Shown: one piece after another, positions 1 to 6,395 of the stretch
How positions within the stretch are numbered: position 1 is the first letter of the stretch
Layout of the letters: the number at the start of each line of letters is the position of its first letter
Assembly (NCBI RefSeq): GCF_021991925.1
Contig: NZ_RXZI01000006.1
Location: forward strand, 173,174 to 237,173
DNA from: Sutcliffiella horikoshii
GTDB lineage: Bacteria > Bacillota > Bacilli > Bacillales > Bacillaceae_I
Length of the DNA: 64,000 bases
Direction: 5' to 3'
Made by a program: the position numbers and the translations under genes
Notes under the pieces: generated by a model
Seen by the model: the letters and a program-made list of their open reading frames with translations, nothing else
What the model was told of the DNA's origin: nothing
The model's database searches: none

Positions 1-55
1 AGTAAGTTTAAGCTGGGGAGCCAAGCCAATTGAGATGTAAATTTCAAGGTTTCCA

Positions 56-137
56 TTTATCCAACAACTTTAGAATTTTATCCGCGAATTTTTAGATTTA
101 TCCGCTACTTTTTCAATTTATCCACTACTTTTGCTTA
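56..137. repeat. Short ~20-bp imperfect tandem repeat
   Basis: The word TTTATCC recurs at 56, 77, 97 and 117, giving a period of 20-21 bp. Each copy is followed by a CGCTACTTTT-like or CAACAACTTT-like stretch. The copies are imperfect and do not form a reading frame. The rest of bases 1-187 shows no gene. I see the repeat directly; its role is unknown. Confidence 0.6.
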
Positions 138-187
138 GATAACCGCCAATCGACACGCATCGACACAAATTAAAAGGGAGCGACCCA

Positions 188-304
188 TCAAGATACCTTC
201 TTCTCCTCGATCTCATCATCCATAAACCTGAAATACGGCAGCAACATACCCACCAACGCGACAACAGCAATCATAAAACCTATTACATTGGTCTCACTCC
301 CCAC
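188..304 (-). pseudogene. Possible C-terminal remnant of a membrane transporter
   Basis: On the minus strand a 38-codon frame opens with GTG and ends with TGA. It holds one strongly hydrophobic segment (residues about 8-24, ending LPYFRF), then an acidic/basic tail (MDDEIEEKK). This layout is typical of the last membrane helix and cytoplasmic tail of a transporter such as an MFS permease. There is no convincing ribosome binding site, and the frame closes just upstream of the GTG, so it looks like the tail of a decayed gene rather than an intact small gene. A genuine small membrane peptide cannot be excluded. The family assignment is a guess. Confidence 0.22.
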
Positions 305-371
305 ACGTTAACAAGCATTCCGCCAATTCCCAAGGGCTAAGAATACAACTTGCAAATTCAATAGTATGTAA

Positions 372-442
372 AAAGCAAAAAGTCCAATGGCCTACTTTTT
401 GCATGTAAATTGCAACAATCTTTGAGAAAAGAGCCAAATAAA
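372..442. repeat. Terminator-adjacent repeat, family D, copy 1
   Basis: This stretch shares a ~60-bp pattern with 34012-34075: a run resembling AAAGTC...GACTTTTT, then GCAACAATCTTTGAG and AAAAGAGCCAA. Both copies lie immediately beyond the minus-strand terminator of a small gene (yppF here, ypdQ there). The similarity is seen by eye; extent and origin are unknown. Confidence 0.5.
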
Positions 443-466
443 AAGAGACCTTAAAAGGTCTCAAAG
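443..466 (-). terminator. Intrinsic terminator of yppF
   Basis: GAGACCTT and AAGGTCTC form an 8-bp stem; read on the minus strand it is followed by a T-rich tract (TCTTTTTATTT). It lies 15-40 bases beyond the yppF stop codon. Confidence 0.8.
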
Positions 467-480
467 TAATATTCACAGTA

Positions 481-684
481 TTAAGTTAGTTCTAATAAAT
501 CTTCAAATGTATTAGGTGGAACAGCACCTTTGGCTTCCAATTCACGAATCAGATTACGAAAATGACTTATTGTCAGGTCTCCGCCAAGATAAAGCTTTCT
601 AGCAAAATCCATTAACTCGTTGTGTTCGATCGGTTCATAGTTCTTACAGGCGACAAATTTATGACGCAACTCTTCTAGTACCAT
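481..684 (-). CDS. yppF: YppF-like small protein
   Basis: A 67-residue soluble protein with no signal peptide or membrane segment. It matches the YppF family of Bacillus: helical, acidic, with a central LYLGGDLTI and a C-terminal LEAKGA region. B. subtilis YppF is about 62 residues and its biochemical function is unknown. The start is supported by GGGGGG eight bases upstream of the ATG on the minus strand. It is divergent from yppG, as expected for this chromosomal neighbourhood, and has its own terminator downstream. The identity rests on recognised family resemblance plus synteny. Confidence 0.8.
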   Translation of the reverse strand: MVLEELRHKFVACKNYEPIEHNELMDFARKLYLGGDLTISHFRNLIRELEAKGAVPPNTFEDLLELT

Positions 685-881
685 GCAAATCCCCCCACTC
701 TTGAAGTTAATTTTATGATAGCATGCAAAGGGAATTTTTCTTGTTTTTTAAAAAATGAAACTTCCGACAAAAAAAGACGAATTTTGCAGACTGTAGCGCG
801 TTTTCTCCAGTGATGGGAATAGGCACCTTTCCTCCTATCAGTTCATATGTTATGTATAGCTAGAAAAGAGGAGGGGTTTGA

Positions 882-1508
882 ATGTTTAGGAAAATGTATG
901 GCAGACCTAGACATTTATCATATAACCGCAACATGTCATTATTTAATCAGCTTCCTTTCTTAAACAACATTCTGCCTTACGGAAATGGTGGAGGAATGCA
1001 AGGGATGTTCCCTCAGCAGTTTATGGGTGGAGGGTGGATGAATCAACAGGGGATGAATCCTAACTACATGAATACGATGCCTTTTTCAGGAGGAAATGTT
1101 CCATCGTCAGGATTTCCAGCAAATAACATGAATCAGATGGGGCAGAATCCATATCAACCAAACATGGGAGTTGGTCAGAATCCTTTCCAACCAGGCATGC
1201 AGGTGGGTGGCATGGTACAAAATGGAATCCCTATGGGGATGCAGATACCAGGAATGGCTCAAGGCGGAGGTTTGAATGGAGGGTTCATGCCGAACCAATT
1301 GGGTATGCCTTTTATGAACCCATACCCGACTCAATCTCAATCGGCAAAACCGCAGGCATCTCAGGTGAGTTCTTTTATGAACCAATTCAAAGGACAGGAC
1401 GGAAACGTCGATATGAAGAAGATGATGGATACTGCGGGTCAGATGATGAATACGGTGAATCAATTAAACAACATGTTTAAAGGTCTTGCAGCAACGTTCA
1501 AAGCATAA
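882..1508 (+). CDS. yppG: YppG-like Met/Gly/Asn/Gln-rich protein
   Basis: A 208-residue low-complexity protein. The N-terminus (about residues 1-30) is basic and aromatic (YGRPRHLSYNRN). A central tract (30-150) is made almost wholly of Gly, Met, Asn, Gln and Pro with irregular repeats such as QNPYQPNMGVGQNPFQPGM. The C-terminus (155-208) is an ordinary amphipathic segment ending in LNNMFKGL. This matches YppG of Bacillus, which is shorter (about 125 residues) in B. subtilis, so the repeat tract is expanded here. GAGGAGGGG lies just upstream of the ATG. The composition resembles spore outer-layer proteins such as CotD (10.3 kb), but a coat role is inference. Confidence 0.75.
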   Translation: MFRKMYGRPRHLSYNRNMSLFNQLPFLNNILPYGNGGGMQGMFPQQFMGGGWMNQQGMNPNYMNTMPFSGGNVPSSGFPANNMNQMGQNPYQPNMGVGQNPFQPGMQVGGMVQNGIPMGMQIPGMAQGGGLNGGFMPNQLGMPFMNPYPTQSQSAKPQASQVSSFMNQFKGQDGNVDMKKMMDTAGQMMNTVNQLNNMFKGLAATFKA

Positions 1509-1552
1509 AGTGACGATACCTACTTAAAAGATACTATAAACAAGACAACTTT

Positions 1553-1758
1553 CAGATTAAAACTATCATTTAGTGAGGTTAACTGTTGAAACAGTTGATC
1601 TCCGTTGCAGGAGCTACGCTTTCCGCGGCCGGTCCGGAAGCCTCTTCAGGCTACGCCTTGCGGGGTCTTCCGTGTACCTACCTCCTGCAGGAGCCTCCGC
1701 TCCTTCCACTGCGAACAACTAGAGGTTTAAATCATTTTTGAACTTTGTCTACACACTG
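1553..1758 (-). repeat. Family A palindromic element, copy A1
   Basis: About 206 bp with a GC-rich core typical of family A (GCTTTCCGCGG, GGTCCGGAAGCC, GCGGGGTCTTCC, CTCCTGCAGGAG) and the right end CTTTGTCTACACACTG. The left end is worn (CAGATTAAAACTATCA instead of CAGACTGTTGACAAACT). It is inverted relative to copy A3. A terminator hairpin lies at 1759-1783, and a degraded version of the same hairpin is recognisable at 1526-1552, on the other side. This pattern suggests an old insertion with target duplication. The whole intergenic gap 1509-1792 is accounted for by it. Confidence 0.8.
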
Positions 1759-1786
1759 AAAGATGCCCTAAACAGGCATCTTTTTA
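1759..1786. terminator. Terminator hairpin flanking copy A1
   Basis: AAAGATGCC pairs with GGCATCTTT around the loop CTAAACA and is followed by TTTT. It can serve the yppG side and, in reverse, the convergent acetyltransferase gene. Confidence 0.75.
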
Positions 1787-1792
1787 TGTTGC

Positions 1793-2293
1793 TTATAAAT
1801 GCAGGGCCATATGCTCTTCGTCTAAGAATAACCCATCCACATAAAGTGCGGCTTTTTCATAGCCATAAACTTCAAATCCATAACTTTCATATAATTTTTT
1901 TGCATGGGTGTTACTTGCAGCAACTGTTAATTGAATTTGTTTCAATCCTGGAATCTTTTTAGCACGTGTTAGGGTGTATTCAAGCATTTGCTTACTGAAT
2001 CCTTTACCTCTATAATCTTCTGAAATGTATACACCCCAGATGGTGCCTTTATGTCTAAACTTGAGTTTGTCTGCCCTCTGAAATCCAATCATACCAACAA
2101 GATTGGATTGATGAAAAAGGCCGTAGATGAAAGAGTCCTCATTTTCTAGGACCTTTCTTTTTATTTCTTGTAAAGTATGTGTTTTTTCTTCCGCGAAGCT
2201 AGAAGCAAAGGAAGCTGGTTCTTTTTGTAACGATTCCAACCTTAGCTTTTGATATTGCTCCGCATCTCTTTTATGTAATACTCGCATCTCCAA
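1793..2293 (-). CDS. GNAT-family N-acetyltransferase
   Basis: A 166-residue protein with the GNAT fold. Residues 1-60 contain the YQKLRLESLQKEPASFASS segment common in the RimI-like subgroup. The acetyl-CoA binding motif is GVYISEDYRGKGFSKQML (about 90-110, R/QxxGxG/A type), and motif B is LTVAASNTHAKKLYESYGF (about 120-140). It should transfer an acetyl group from acetyl-CoA to an unknown amine. The TTG start is preferred because GGGAGG sits seven bases upstream; the next ATG (2287) would place it too far away. It converges on yppG across repeat A1. Confidence 0.8.
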   Translation of the reverse strand: MEMRVLHKRDAEQYQKLRLESLQKEPASFASSFAEEKTHTLQEIKRKVLENEDSFIYGLFHQSNLVGMIGFQRADKLKFRHKGTIWGVYISEDYRGKGFSKQMLEYTLTRAKKIPGLKQIQLTVAASNTHAKKLYESYGFEVYGYEKAALYVDGLFLDEEHMALHL

Positions 2294-2315
2294 AGCGATT
2301 CCTCCCGGCCGATGG

Positions 2316-2345
2316 AAAAAAGGAGAGTGGCATACTCTCCTTTTT
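2316..2345. terminator. Bidirectional terminator
   Basis: AAAAAGGAGAGT and ACTCTCCTTTTT form a 12-bp stem with a 5-base loop and T-runs on both strands. It ends transcription of the small minus-strand gene at 2354-2545 before the acetyltransferase gene. Confidence 0.85.
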
Positions 2346-2353
2346 AGTTGCCG

Positions 2354-2545
2354 TCATTTATGATATTCACCTTTAGGTTCCTGTTCAAAGAAAAAATTGT
2401 CTAGCTGCTCTTCTTCCTGATGGTTAAGGGAAGAACTGTAATAGGGATTTTCATCTTTCTGTTTATCATCAAGATTCGTCTTAATAACCAGTGAAGGCGA
2501 AGTTGATGGACTAGCGTATACTTTTTTATATGTTTCTTTGCTCAT
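2354..2545 (-). CDS. Small hydrophilic hypothetical protein
   Basis: A 63-residue polar protein rich in Ser, Asp, Glu and Lys, without signal peptide or membrane segment. I do not recognise a family. AGGAGG lies upstream of two consecutive ATG codons (2548 and 2545 on the minus strand); 2545 gives the usual 8-base spacing. It has its own terminator at 2316-2345. Composition and setting resemble the many small sporulation-associated Bacillus proteins, which is inference only. Confidence 0.6.
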   Translation of the reverse strand: MSKETYKKVYASPSTSPSLVIKTNLDDKQKDENPYYSSSLNHQEEEQLDNFFFEQEPKGEYHK

Positions 2546-2683
2546 CATGAACACCTCCTAACATTTATCCTGTGTGTATAGGAGAAAATTATGTAGTGAT
2601 CATGGTTGAAATTCATTTCCAATCATAAAATGAAAAGCTTCTATCCAAGCTAAGAGGGACTAATAAGAAAGGGGGGCAATATC

Positions 2684-2833
2684 ATGACAAACAGAAATGA
2701 TAACAGAGAACGTAAAAATAAATACCCTAATAATCAACACGCACAAGAAACTGCAAAAGAGCTTGCAACCATCCAGATGGACTCGACTCCTGAAGAAAAC
2801 GAGAAATACGGTTCTAAGTCACATAAAAACTAA
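2684..2833 (+). CDS. 49-residue SASP-like hydrophilic protein
   Basis: A short frame opening with ATG after a strong AAGGGGGGC ribosome binding site. The product is 49 residues, almost entirely charged or polar (starts MTNRNDNRERKNKYPNN, ends KYGSKSHKN), with no hydrophobic stretch. Minor small acid-soluble spore proteins look like this, but I cannot match it to a named Ssp family. It is followed directly by a terminator hairpin (2842-2866) and repeat A2. Confidence 0.55.
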   Translation: MTNRNDNRERKNKYPNNQHAQETAKELATIQMDSTPEENEKYGSKSHKN

Positions 2834-2841
2834 AATAAAAA

Positions 2842-2866
2842 AACAACGCAGCTATTCTGCGTTGTT
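2842..2866 (+). terminator. Left terminator of the A2 pair
   Basis: AACAACGCAG pairs with CTGCGTTGTT around the loop CTATT. An almost identical hairpin recurs at 3309-3331 on the far side of repeat A2. Confidence 0.8.
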
Positions 2867-3308
2867 CAGTCCGTAGACAAACCCTAATTATCATTAGATT
2901 TGCACTTAACAGTTGATCTTCGTTCCAGGCGCTTCGCTTATCCGTAGGGCGGTCCGGAAACCTCCTCGGGCTGCGCCAAAGCCACTGGAAAAGTACATTA
3001 TTAAAGTAATCTGTTCCATACCGCTGTTGATTTCCGCAAACGGCTTCGCTTTCCGCGGGGCGACCTTGAGCCTCCTCGGGCTGCGCCCTGCGGGGTCTCA
3101 ACATTGTCGCTACCTCCCCGCAGGAGTCTTCGCCTTATGCTCCAATCAACAGCTAGAAATCATTAGCACGATAAATTATTGGGTTTTTCAGTGGCCTCGG
3201 GCTTCGTCCTGCGGGGTCTTCCCTGTCCCTTCCTCCCGAGGGAGTCTTCGTGCCTTCCACTACGATCAACTTGAAAATTTCTATGAAATTTACTTTGTCT
3301 ACAAGCTG
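2867..3308 (-). repeat. Family A element A2, interrupted by a family C mini-element
   Basis: The outer ends (CAGTCCGTAGACAAAC at left, CTTTGTCTACAAGCTG at right) and the outer cores are family A. They are interrupted at GGCTGCGCC (2969-2977) by a ~221-bp insert, and a related GGCTTCGTC follows it at 3200-3208. The full composite is bracketed by two near-identical terminators. Long apparent reading frames here (for example on the plus strand across 2913-3350) come from the GC-rich repeat, not from a gene. Confidence 0.8.
2978..3198. repeat. Family C mini-element (no transposase)
   Basis: Its ends are inverted repeats AAAGCCACTGGAAAAGTAC and TTTTTCAGTGGCCTC, matching the ends of the IS1182-like element at 30528-32402. 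Inside it carries a block resembling family B (GCTTTCCGCGGGGCGACC ... CCCCGCAGGAGTCTTCG). It lacks coding capacity and looks like an internally deleted, MITE-like form. The 9-bp flanks GGCTGCGCC and GGCTTCGTC are the likely target duplication. Confidence 0.7.
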
Positions 3309-3333
3309 AACAACGCAGCTATTCTGCGTTGCT
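3309..3333. terminator. Right terminator of the A2 pair
   Basis: AACAACGCAG/CTGCGTTG with the same CTATT loop as 2842-2866, then GCTTTCGTTT. It is the locus-specific duplicate on the right side of repeat A2. Confidence 0.7.
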
Positions 3334-3360
3334 TTCGTTTATGGTTCTGAAATGGAAAAG

Positions 3361-3825
3361 CTATTCCTGTATATTGATTTGTTTTATGTTTTTCTTAGGT
3401 ATTCGAATTTGCAAAAGGCCATCCCGATAGTTTGCCTGTAAAGCGTTCAATTTTACGTAGGCAGGGACAGGGATGGTGCGTTTGGATTGTTTCATGGAAT
3501 AGCTGTTGCTTACATAACGTGTTGTGTCATCGATTGTTTCGAGTTGTTCTTCATTTTTGACCGAGATAGTTAAATATCTGTCAAAGGTTTCAATACTGAT
3601 TTGTTCCTTCTTCACTCCCGGAAGCTTGCAGCTTACAATAAATTCTCCTGATGTTTCTCTTGTTTCAATTGGTAGGGAAGCGTCCGCAAAGGTATTCCCG
3701 AAAAAATCATCCAGTTGCTGCAACATCCCTTTTATAGGGGAACTACTAAAAAAAGAATCAATGGATGTCATAAGATTGTTCTGGGTATGTCTTTTCTGTG
3801 GAAACTTATCTTGATCATCTTTCAT
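3361..3825 (-). CDS. Hsp20/alpha-crystallin small heat shock protein
   Basis: A 154-residue holdase chaperone. Residues 1-50 are a polar N-terminal arm with a FFSSSP...MLQQLDDFFG segment. An alpha-crystallin domain spans about 55-150: FIVSCKLPGVKKEQISIE (strand region), then the C-terminal YRDGLLQIRIPKK (G-L-L motif) and a final INI that fits the I-x-I oligomerisation motif. The frame extends upstream without a stop, but GGAG precedes this ATG, so I place the start here. Small Hsp20 proteins in Bacillus include coat-associated CotM/CotP; which group this belongs to is undecided. It is divergent from the MprF-like gene. Confidence 0.88.
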   Translation of the reverse strand: MKDDQDKFPQKRHTQNNLMTSIDSFFSSSPIKGMLQQLDDFFGNTFADASLPIETRETSGEFIVSCKLPGVKKEQISIETFDRYLTISVKNEEQLETIDDTTRYVSNSYSMKQSKRTIPVPAYVKLNALQANYRDGLLQIRIPKKNIKQINIQE

Positions 3826-3981
3826 GGAATTTCTCCTTTCTTGCTCTTTATCATTACTATATTGAACGCAGCCTACATGGGTTACATATTTTAGTGATGG
3901 AGTAATCGACAAAATTTTCATGGTAAGCGCGTACAATCTATGATATTTTTGGAAGTAAGAAGTTAAAAAAGGAAGTTTATT

Positions 3982-5904
3982 ATGCAGTTATTAAAGAATA
4001 CATATTTTTTAAAAGTACTTAAGGTTGTTTTTCCGTTAACAATTTTAATTGTTTTATATATTGAAGGGAAAAAACAGATACAAACCATCAATATGGTTCT
4101 TGTATTGGAAAAGATTCGAGATATAGGATTTTTCTCTTTTGCGTGGCTAGTGATCTTGGGATTGTTGGCTGTTTCCACTATGATTTTTTATGATCTGTTC
4201 CTTTCTAGGGGAATGAAATTGAATATACCTGCAAGAAAGCTGGCGATTTACGGCTTTTCTTCCAATTCCTTCGCAAATTTCATGGGCTTTGGTGGTTTTG
4301 CGGGGGTAGGGTTAAGAACATTGTATTACCGCAAATATACTGGGGATTTCCCTGTGCTATTAAAAAGGGTAACAATAATTCTGCCTTATATGCTATGCGG
4401 GCTATCCATTTTTGCATGGTGGGTTGTCATTTATGAATGGTCATACCCTGCTTTACTTTTAGAATATCCGATATTGAAATTGCCTCTTCTCATTATGAGT
4501 GGCTATTTGTTTTTCATTTTTATAGCAAGTCATTTTACGAAAAGCTTGCAAACAAGGCAGCAGCTCAAGCTGATAGGCGTTTCCATTTTGGAGTGGGCTT
4601 TTGCGGGGCTTGTGTTCTGGCAGACTTCCGTTCTGTTGAATGTCGAGGTTCCGGTAGTCATTACCTTCACCCTCTTCTTTATGGCTGCCATAGCAGGTGT
4701 ATTAAGCACAGTGCCTGGTGGTGTTGGAGCATTTGATTTCGTGGTTTTAGTTGGATTTGCTTCTTATGGGGTTTATGAAGAAAAGCTGGTGGCACTGCTT
4801 CTTCTGTATCGGTTAGTGTATTATGTAGTGCCTTTTCTCATAAGTGTTGTTTTTTTCTTTTACTTCATGTTCAAGGAAAAAGCATGGAAATTGCTGTTGC
4901 CAGAAAGACGTTCTTGGTCGTTACTATGCCATCGAATCCTTTCCATATGGGTACTTATTGTGGGGGCATTATTAGTATTGTTTCCAGTCATTCCTGCAAT
5001 CGTACGTAAAATTACCATTGCGAATGAATTCCTATCCATGGAAATGATGCAAATCTCTCATCAGTTTTCTATTACTATAGGTATCACTTTACTTGTTTTG
5101 GCAAGAGCCATCGAGGATAGGGTGAAGAGGGCATACTATTTTACATTTTTCATTCTTGCTTTCGGTATACTAGTAAGCTTTTCGAAAGGGTTCCATTTCT
5201 GGGAAGCGGTTCTGTTCGTTGTTGCGATGCTACTCTTGTATTTTTCAAGAAAGCTATTCTATAGAAAAAGCAGTCAATATACTTTTTTGAAAGGACTTAT
5301 TGACGGTGTTATCCTTTTAGCGATAGCTCTGATATATGTTATAGTGGGATCTCTCCAAATTTCTTATATTCAACGTATTGTACCAAGGAGATTACAAGAC
5401 CTTTTTTCTCTTGATACACAATCGTTGTGGCAAGACGTAAGTTTTGGGGTATTACTGGCAATCGTGCTTATCTATTTTGGTTTGTTTTTCAAAAGATGGA
5501 GGGGGTCTTCCTCTTTGTTTGAGACGGTTCCTGAGGGGGAAGACCTTATTGCACATCCTCTTTTCAATAATAAAACCATCTATGTCTACTCCTCTGATCA
5601 AGGAAATATATATTATCAAAAATGGATGGATAATCTTATCGTGATGGAAAGGATTGAGTTGGAGCACGACTCACAGATGCAAAGTGTTTTTCTCTGTCAA
5701 AAGTTTGAAAATGAGATGGATAGATACGGTTTTGTCGTAATTGTTCCGAGTATTAAAAAAGAGGAGGTTTCATCTTTTGTTGATGCGGGGTTTCAGGTTA
5801 TTACAGAAGAAGAAACAATCTATGCTTTATCGAATAATGTACCGCAAATTGTCGCAAAAACGAATATAAAATGGTTAAATCGTATCGTGAATAAAATGAC
5901 ATAA
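3982..5904 (+). CDS. MprF-like membrane protein lacking the full synthase domain
   Basis: A 640-residue polytopic membrane protein. Residues about 10-320 form the UPF0104-type flippase unit found in MprF (motifs SSNSFANFMGFGGFAGVGLR near 95-115 and AAIAGVLSTVPGGVGAFDFV near 235-255). More helices follow to about 505. MprF of Bacillus is about 850 residues, with a C-terminal aminoacyl transferase (DUF2156) of roughly 330. Here only about 130 soluble residues follow the membrane part, so the catalytic half of the GNAT-like domain is missing. The stop is clean and is followed by the ydjO gene, so this looks like a natural short form. It may flip a lipid made elsewhere; loss of lysyl-phosphatidylglycerol synthesis is inference. 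Confidence 0.75.
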   Translation: MQLLKNTYFLKVLKVVFPLTILIVLYIEGKKQIQTINMVLVLEKIRDIGFFSFAWLVILGLLAVSTMIFYDLFLSRGMKLNIPARKLAIYGFSSNSFANFMGFGGFAGVGLRTLYYRKYTGDFPVLLKRVTIILPYMLCGLSIFAWWVVIYEWSYPALLLEYPILKLPLLIMSGYLFFIFIASHFTKSLQTRQQLKLIGVSILEWAFAGLVFWQTSVLLNVEVPVVITFTLFFMAAIAGVLSTVPGGVGAFDFVVLVGFASYGVYEEKLVALLLLYRLVYYVVPFLISVVFFFYFMFKEKAWKLLLPERRSWSLLCHRILSIWVLIVGALLVLFPVIPAIVRKITIANEFLSMEMMQISHQFSITIGITLLVLARAIEDRVKRAYYFTFFILAFGILVSFSKGFHFWEAVLFVVAMLLLYFSRKLFYRKSSQYTFLKGLIDGVILLAIALIYVIVGSLQISYIQRIVPRRLQDLFSLDTQSLWQDVSFGVLLAIVLIYFGLFFKRWRGSSSLFETVPEGEDLIAHPLFNNKTIYVYSSDQGNIYYQKWMDNLIVMERIELEHDSQMQSVFLCQKFENEMDRYGFVVIVPSIKKEEVSSFVDAGFQVITEEETIYALSNNVPQIVAKTNIKWLNRIVNKMT

Positions 5905-5926
5905 GCATGCTTTTTCACTGAATATA

Positions 5927-5935
5927 TGTTATAAT
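5927..5935 (+). promoter_or_regulatory. Extended -10 promoter candidate for ydjO
   Basis: TGTTATAAT is a consensus TGn-TATAAT extended -10. No good -35 is visible. It lies about 130 bases upstream of ydjO, leaving a long leader, a common arrangement for cold-inducible genes. Confidence 0.4.
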
Positions 5936-6067
5936 TTATTGGAAGAGATTGTATGACGAGGATGCTTTTTTTATTTTTTTCTTATTTTTTCCTCGTAAAA
6001 TGGAATACTAAGAGTATATTAGTGAGGATAAACTGCGCCCCACCTCAACAGATAGGAGAGTGGTACT

Positions 6068-6280
6068 ATGGCTTTTGGAAGAAGAGAAGTTGAAGAAATC
6101 GTTACTGAGGAAACGAAAGTATGGGTTTGTGAATCAGAGGATTGCAACGGCTGGATGAGAGATAATTTCAAGAACAGTGAGAGCGAAGTCCCTACATGCC
6201 CTTTATGTCAGAGTGGCATGACACAATCCACCAAAGTCTTAGCAGTCATCAACAACTACAGTCAAAATCAGAAGATGTAA
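6068..6280 (+). CDS. ydjO: Cold-inducible protein YdjO family
   Basis: A 70-residue protein. Four cysteines in the pattern CxxxxC (CESEDC, residues 20-25) and CxxC (CPLC, about 43-46) suggest a small zinc ribbon. The overall sequence (MAFGRREVEEIV ... KVLAVINNY) is characteristic of YdjO, described in B. subtilis as cold-inducible; molecular function unknown. GGAGAG precedes the ATG. The leader is about 130 bases, and a terminator follows at 6298-6331, so it is a single-gene unit. Confidence 0.85.
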   Translation: MAFGRREVEEIVTEETKVWVCESEDCNGWMRDNFKNSESEVPTCPLCQSGMTQSTKVLAVINNYSQNQKM

Positions 6281-6297
6281 ATACATTACCAGAACGG

Positions 6298-6331
6298 AAA
6301 ACCAAGTGCTGAACAAGTGCTTGGTTTTTCT
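6298..6331 (+). terminator. Terminator of ydjO
   Basis: AAAACCAAG pairs with CTTGGTTTT and is followed by a T-rich tract. Confidence 0.8.
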
Positions 6332-6395
6332 TTTTTAGACTTTACGAACCGAACGCTTATTCGCTAAAATAGAAGGTAGACAATGAGGTGAGCGA

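Noticed and set aside
294..476. Minus-strand frame of 60 codons downstream of yppF
   Set aside because: It starts inside the yppF terminator region and runs through repeat D. No ribosome binding site.
2913..3350. Plus-strand open frame of 145 codons
   Set aside because: It lies entirely in nested repeats A2/C. The same translated words recur wherever a family A copy lies (14.1, 28.0, 32.4 and 40.8 kb), and it lacks a ribosome binding site.
3361..3936. Longer start for the Hsp20 gene
   Set aside because: The upstream extension has no ribosome binding site and no family similarity, while the ATG at 3825 has GGAG at good spacing.
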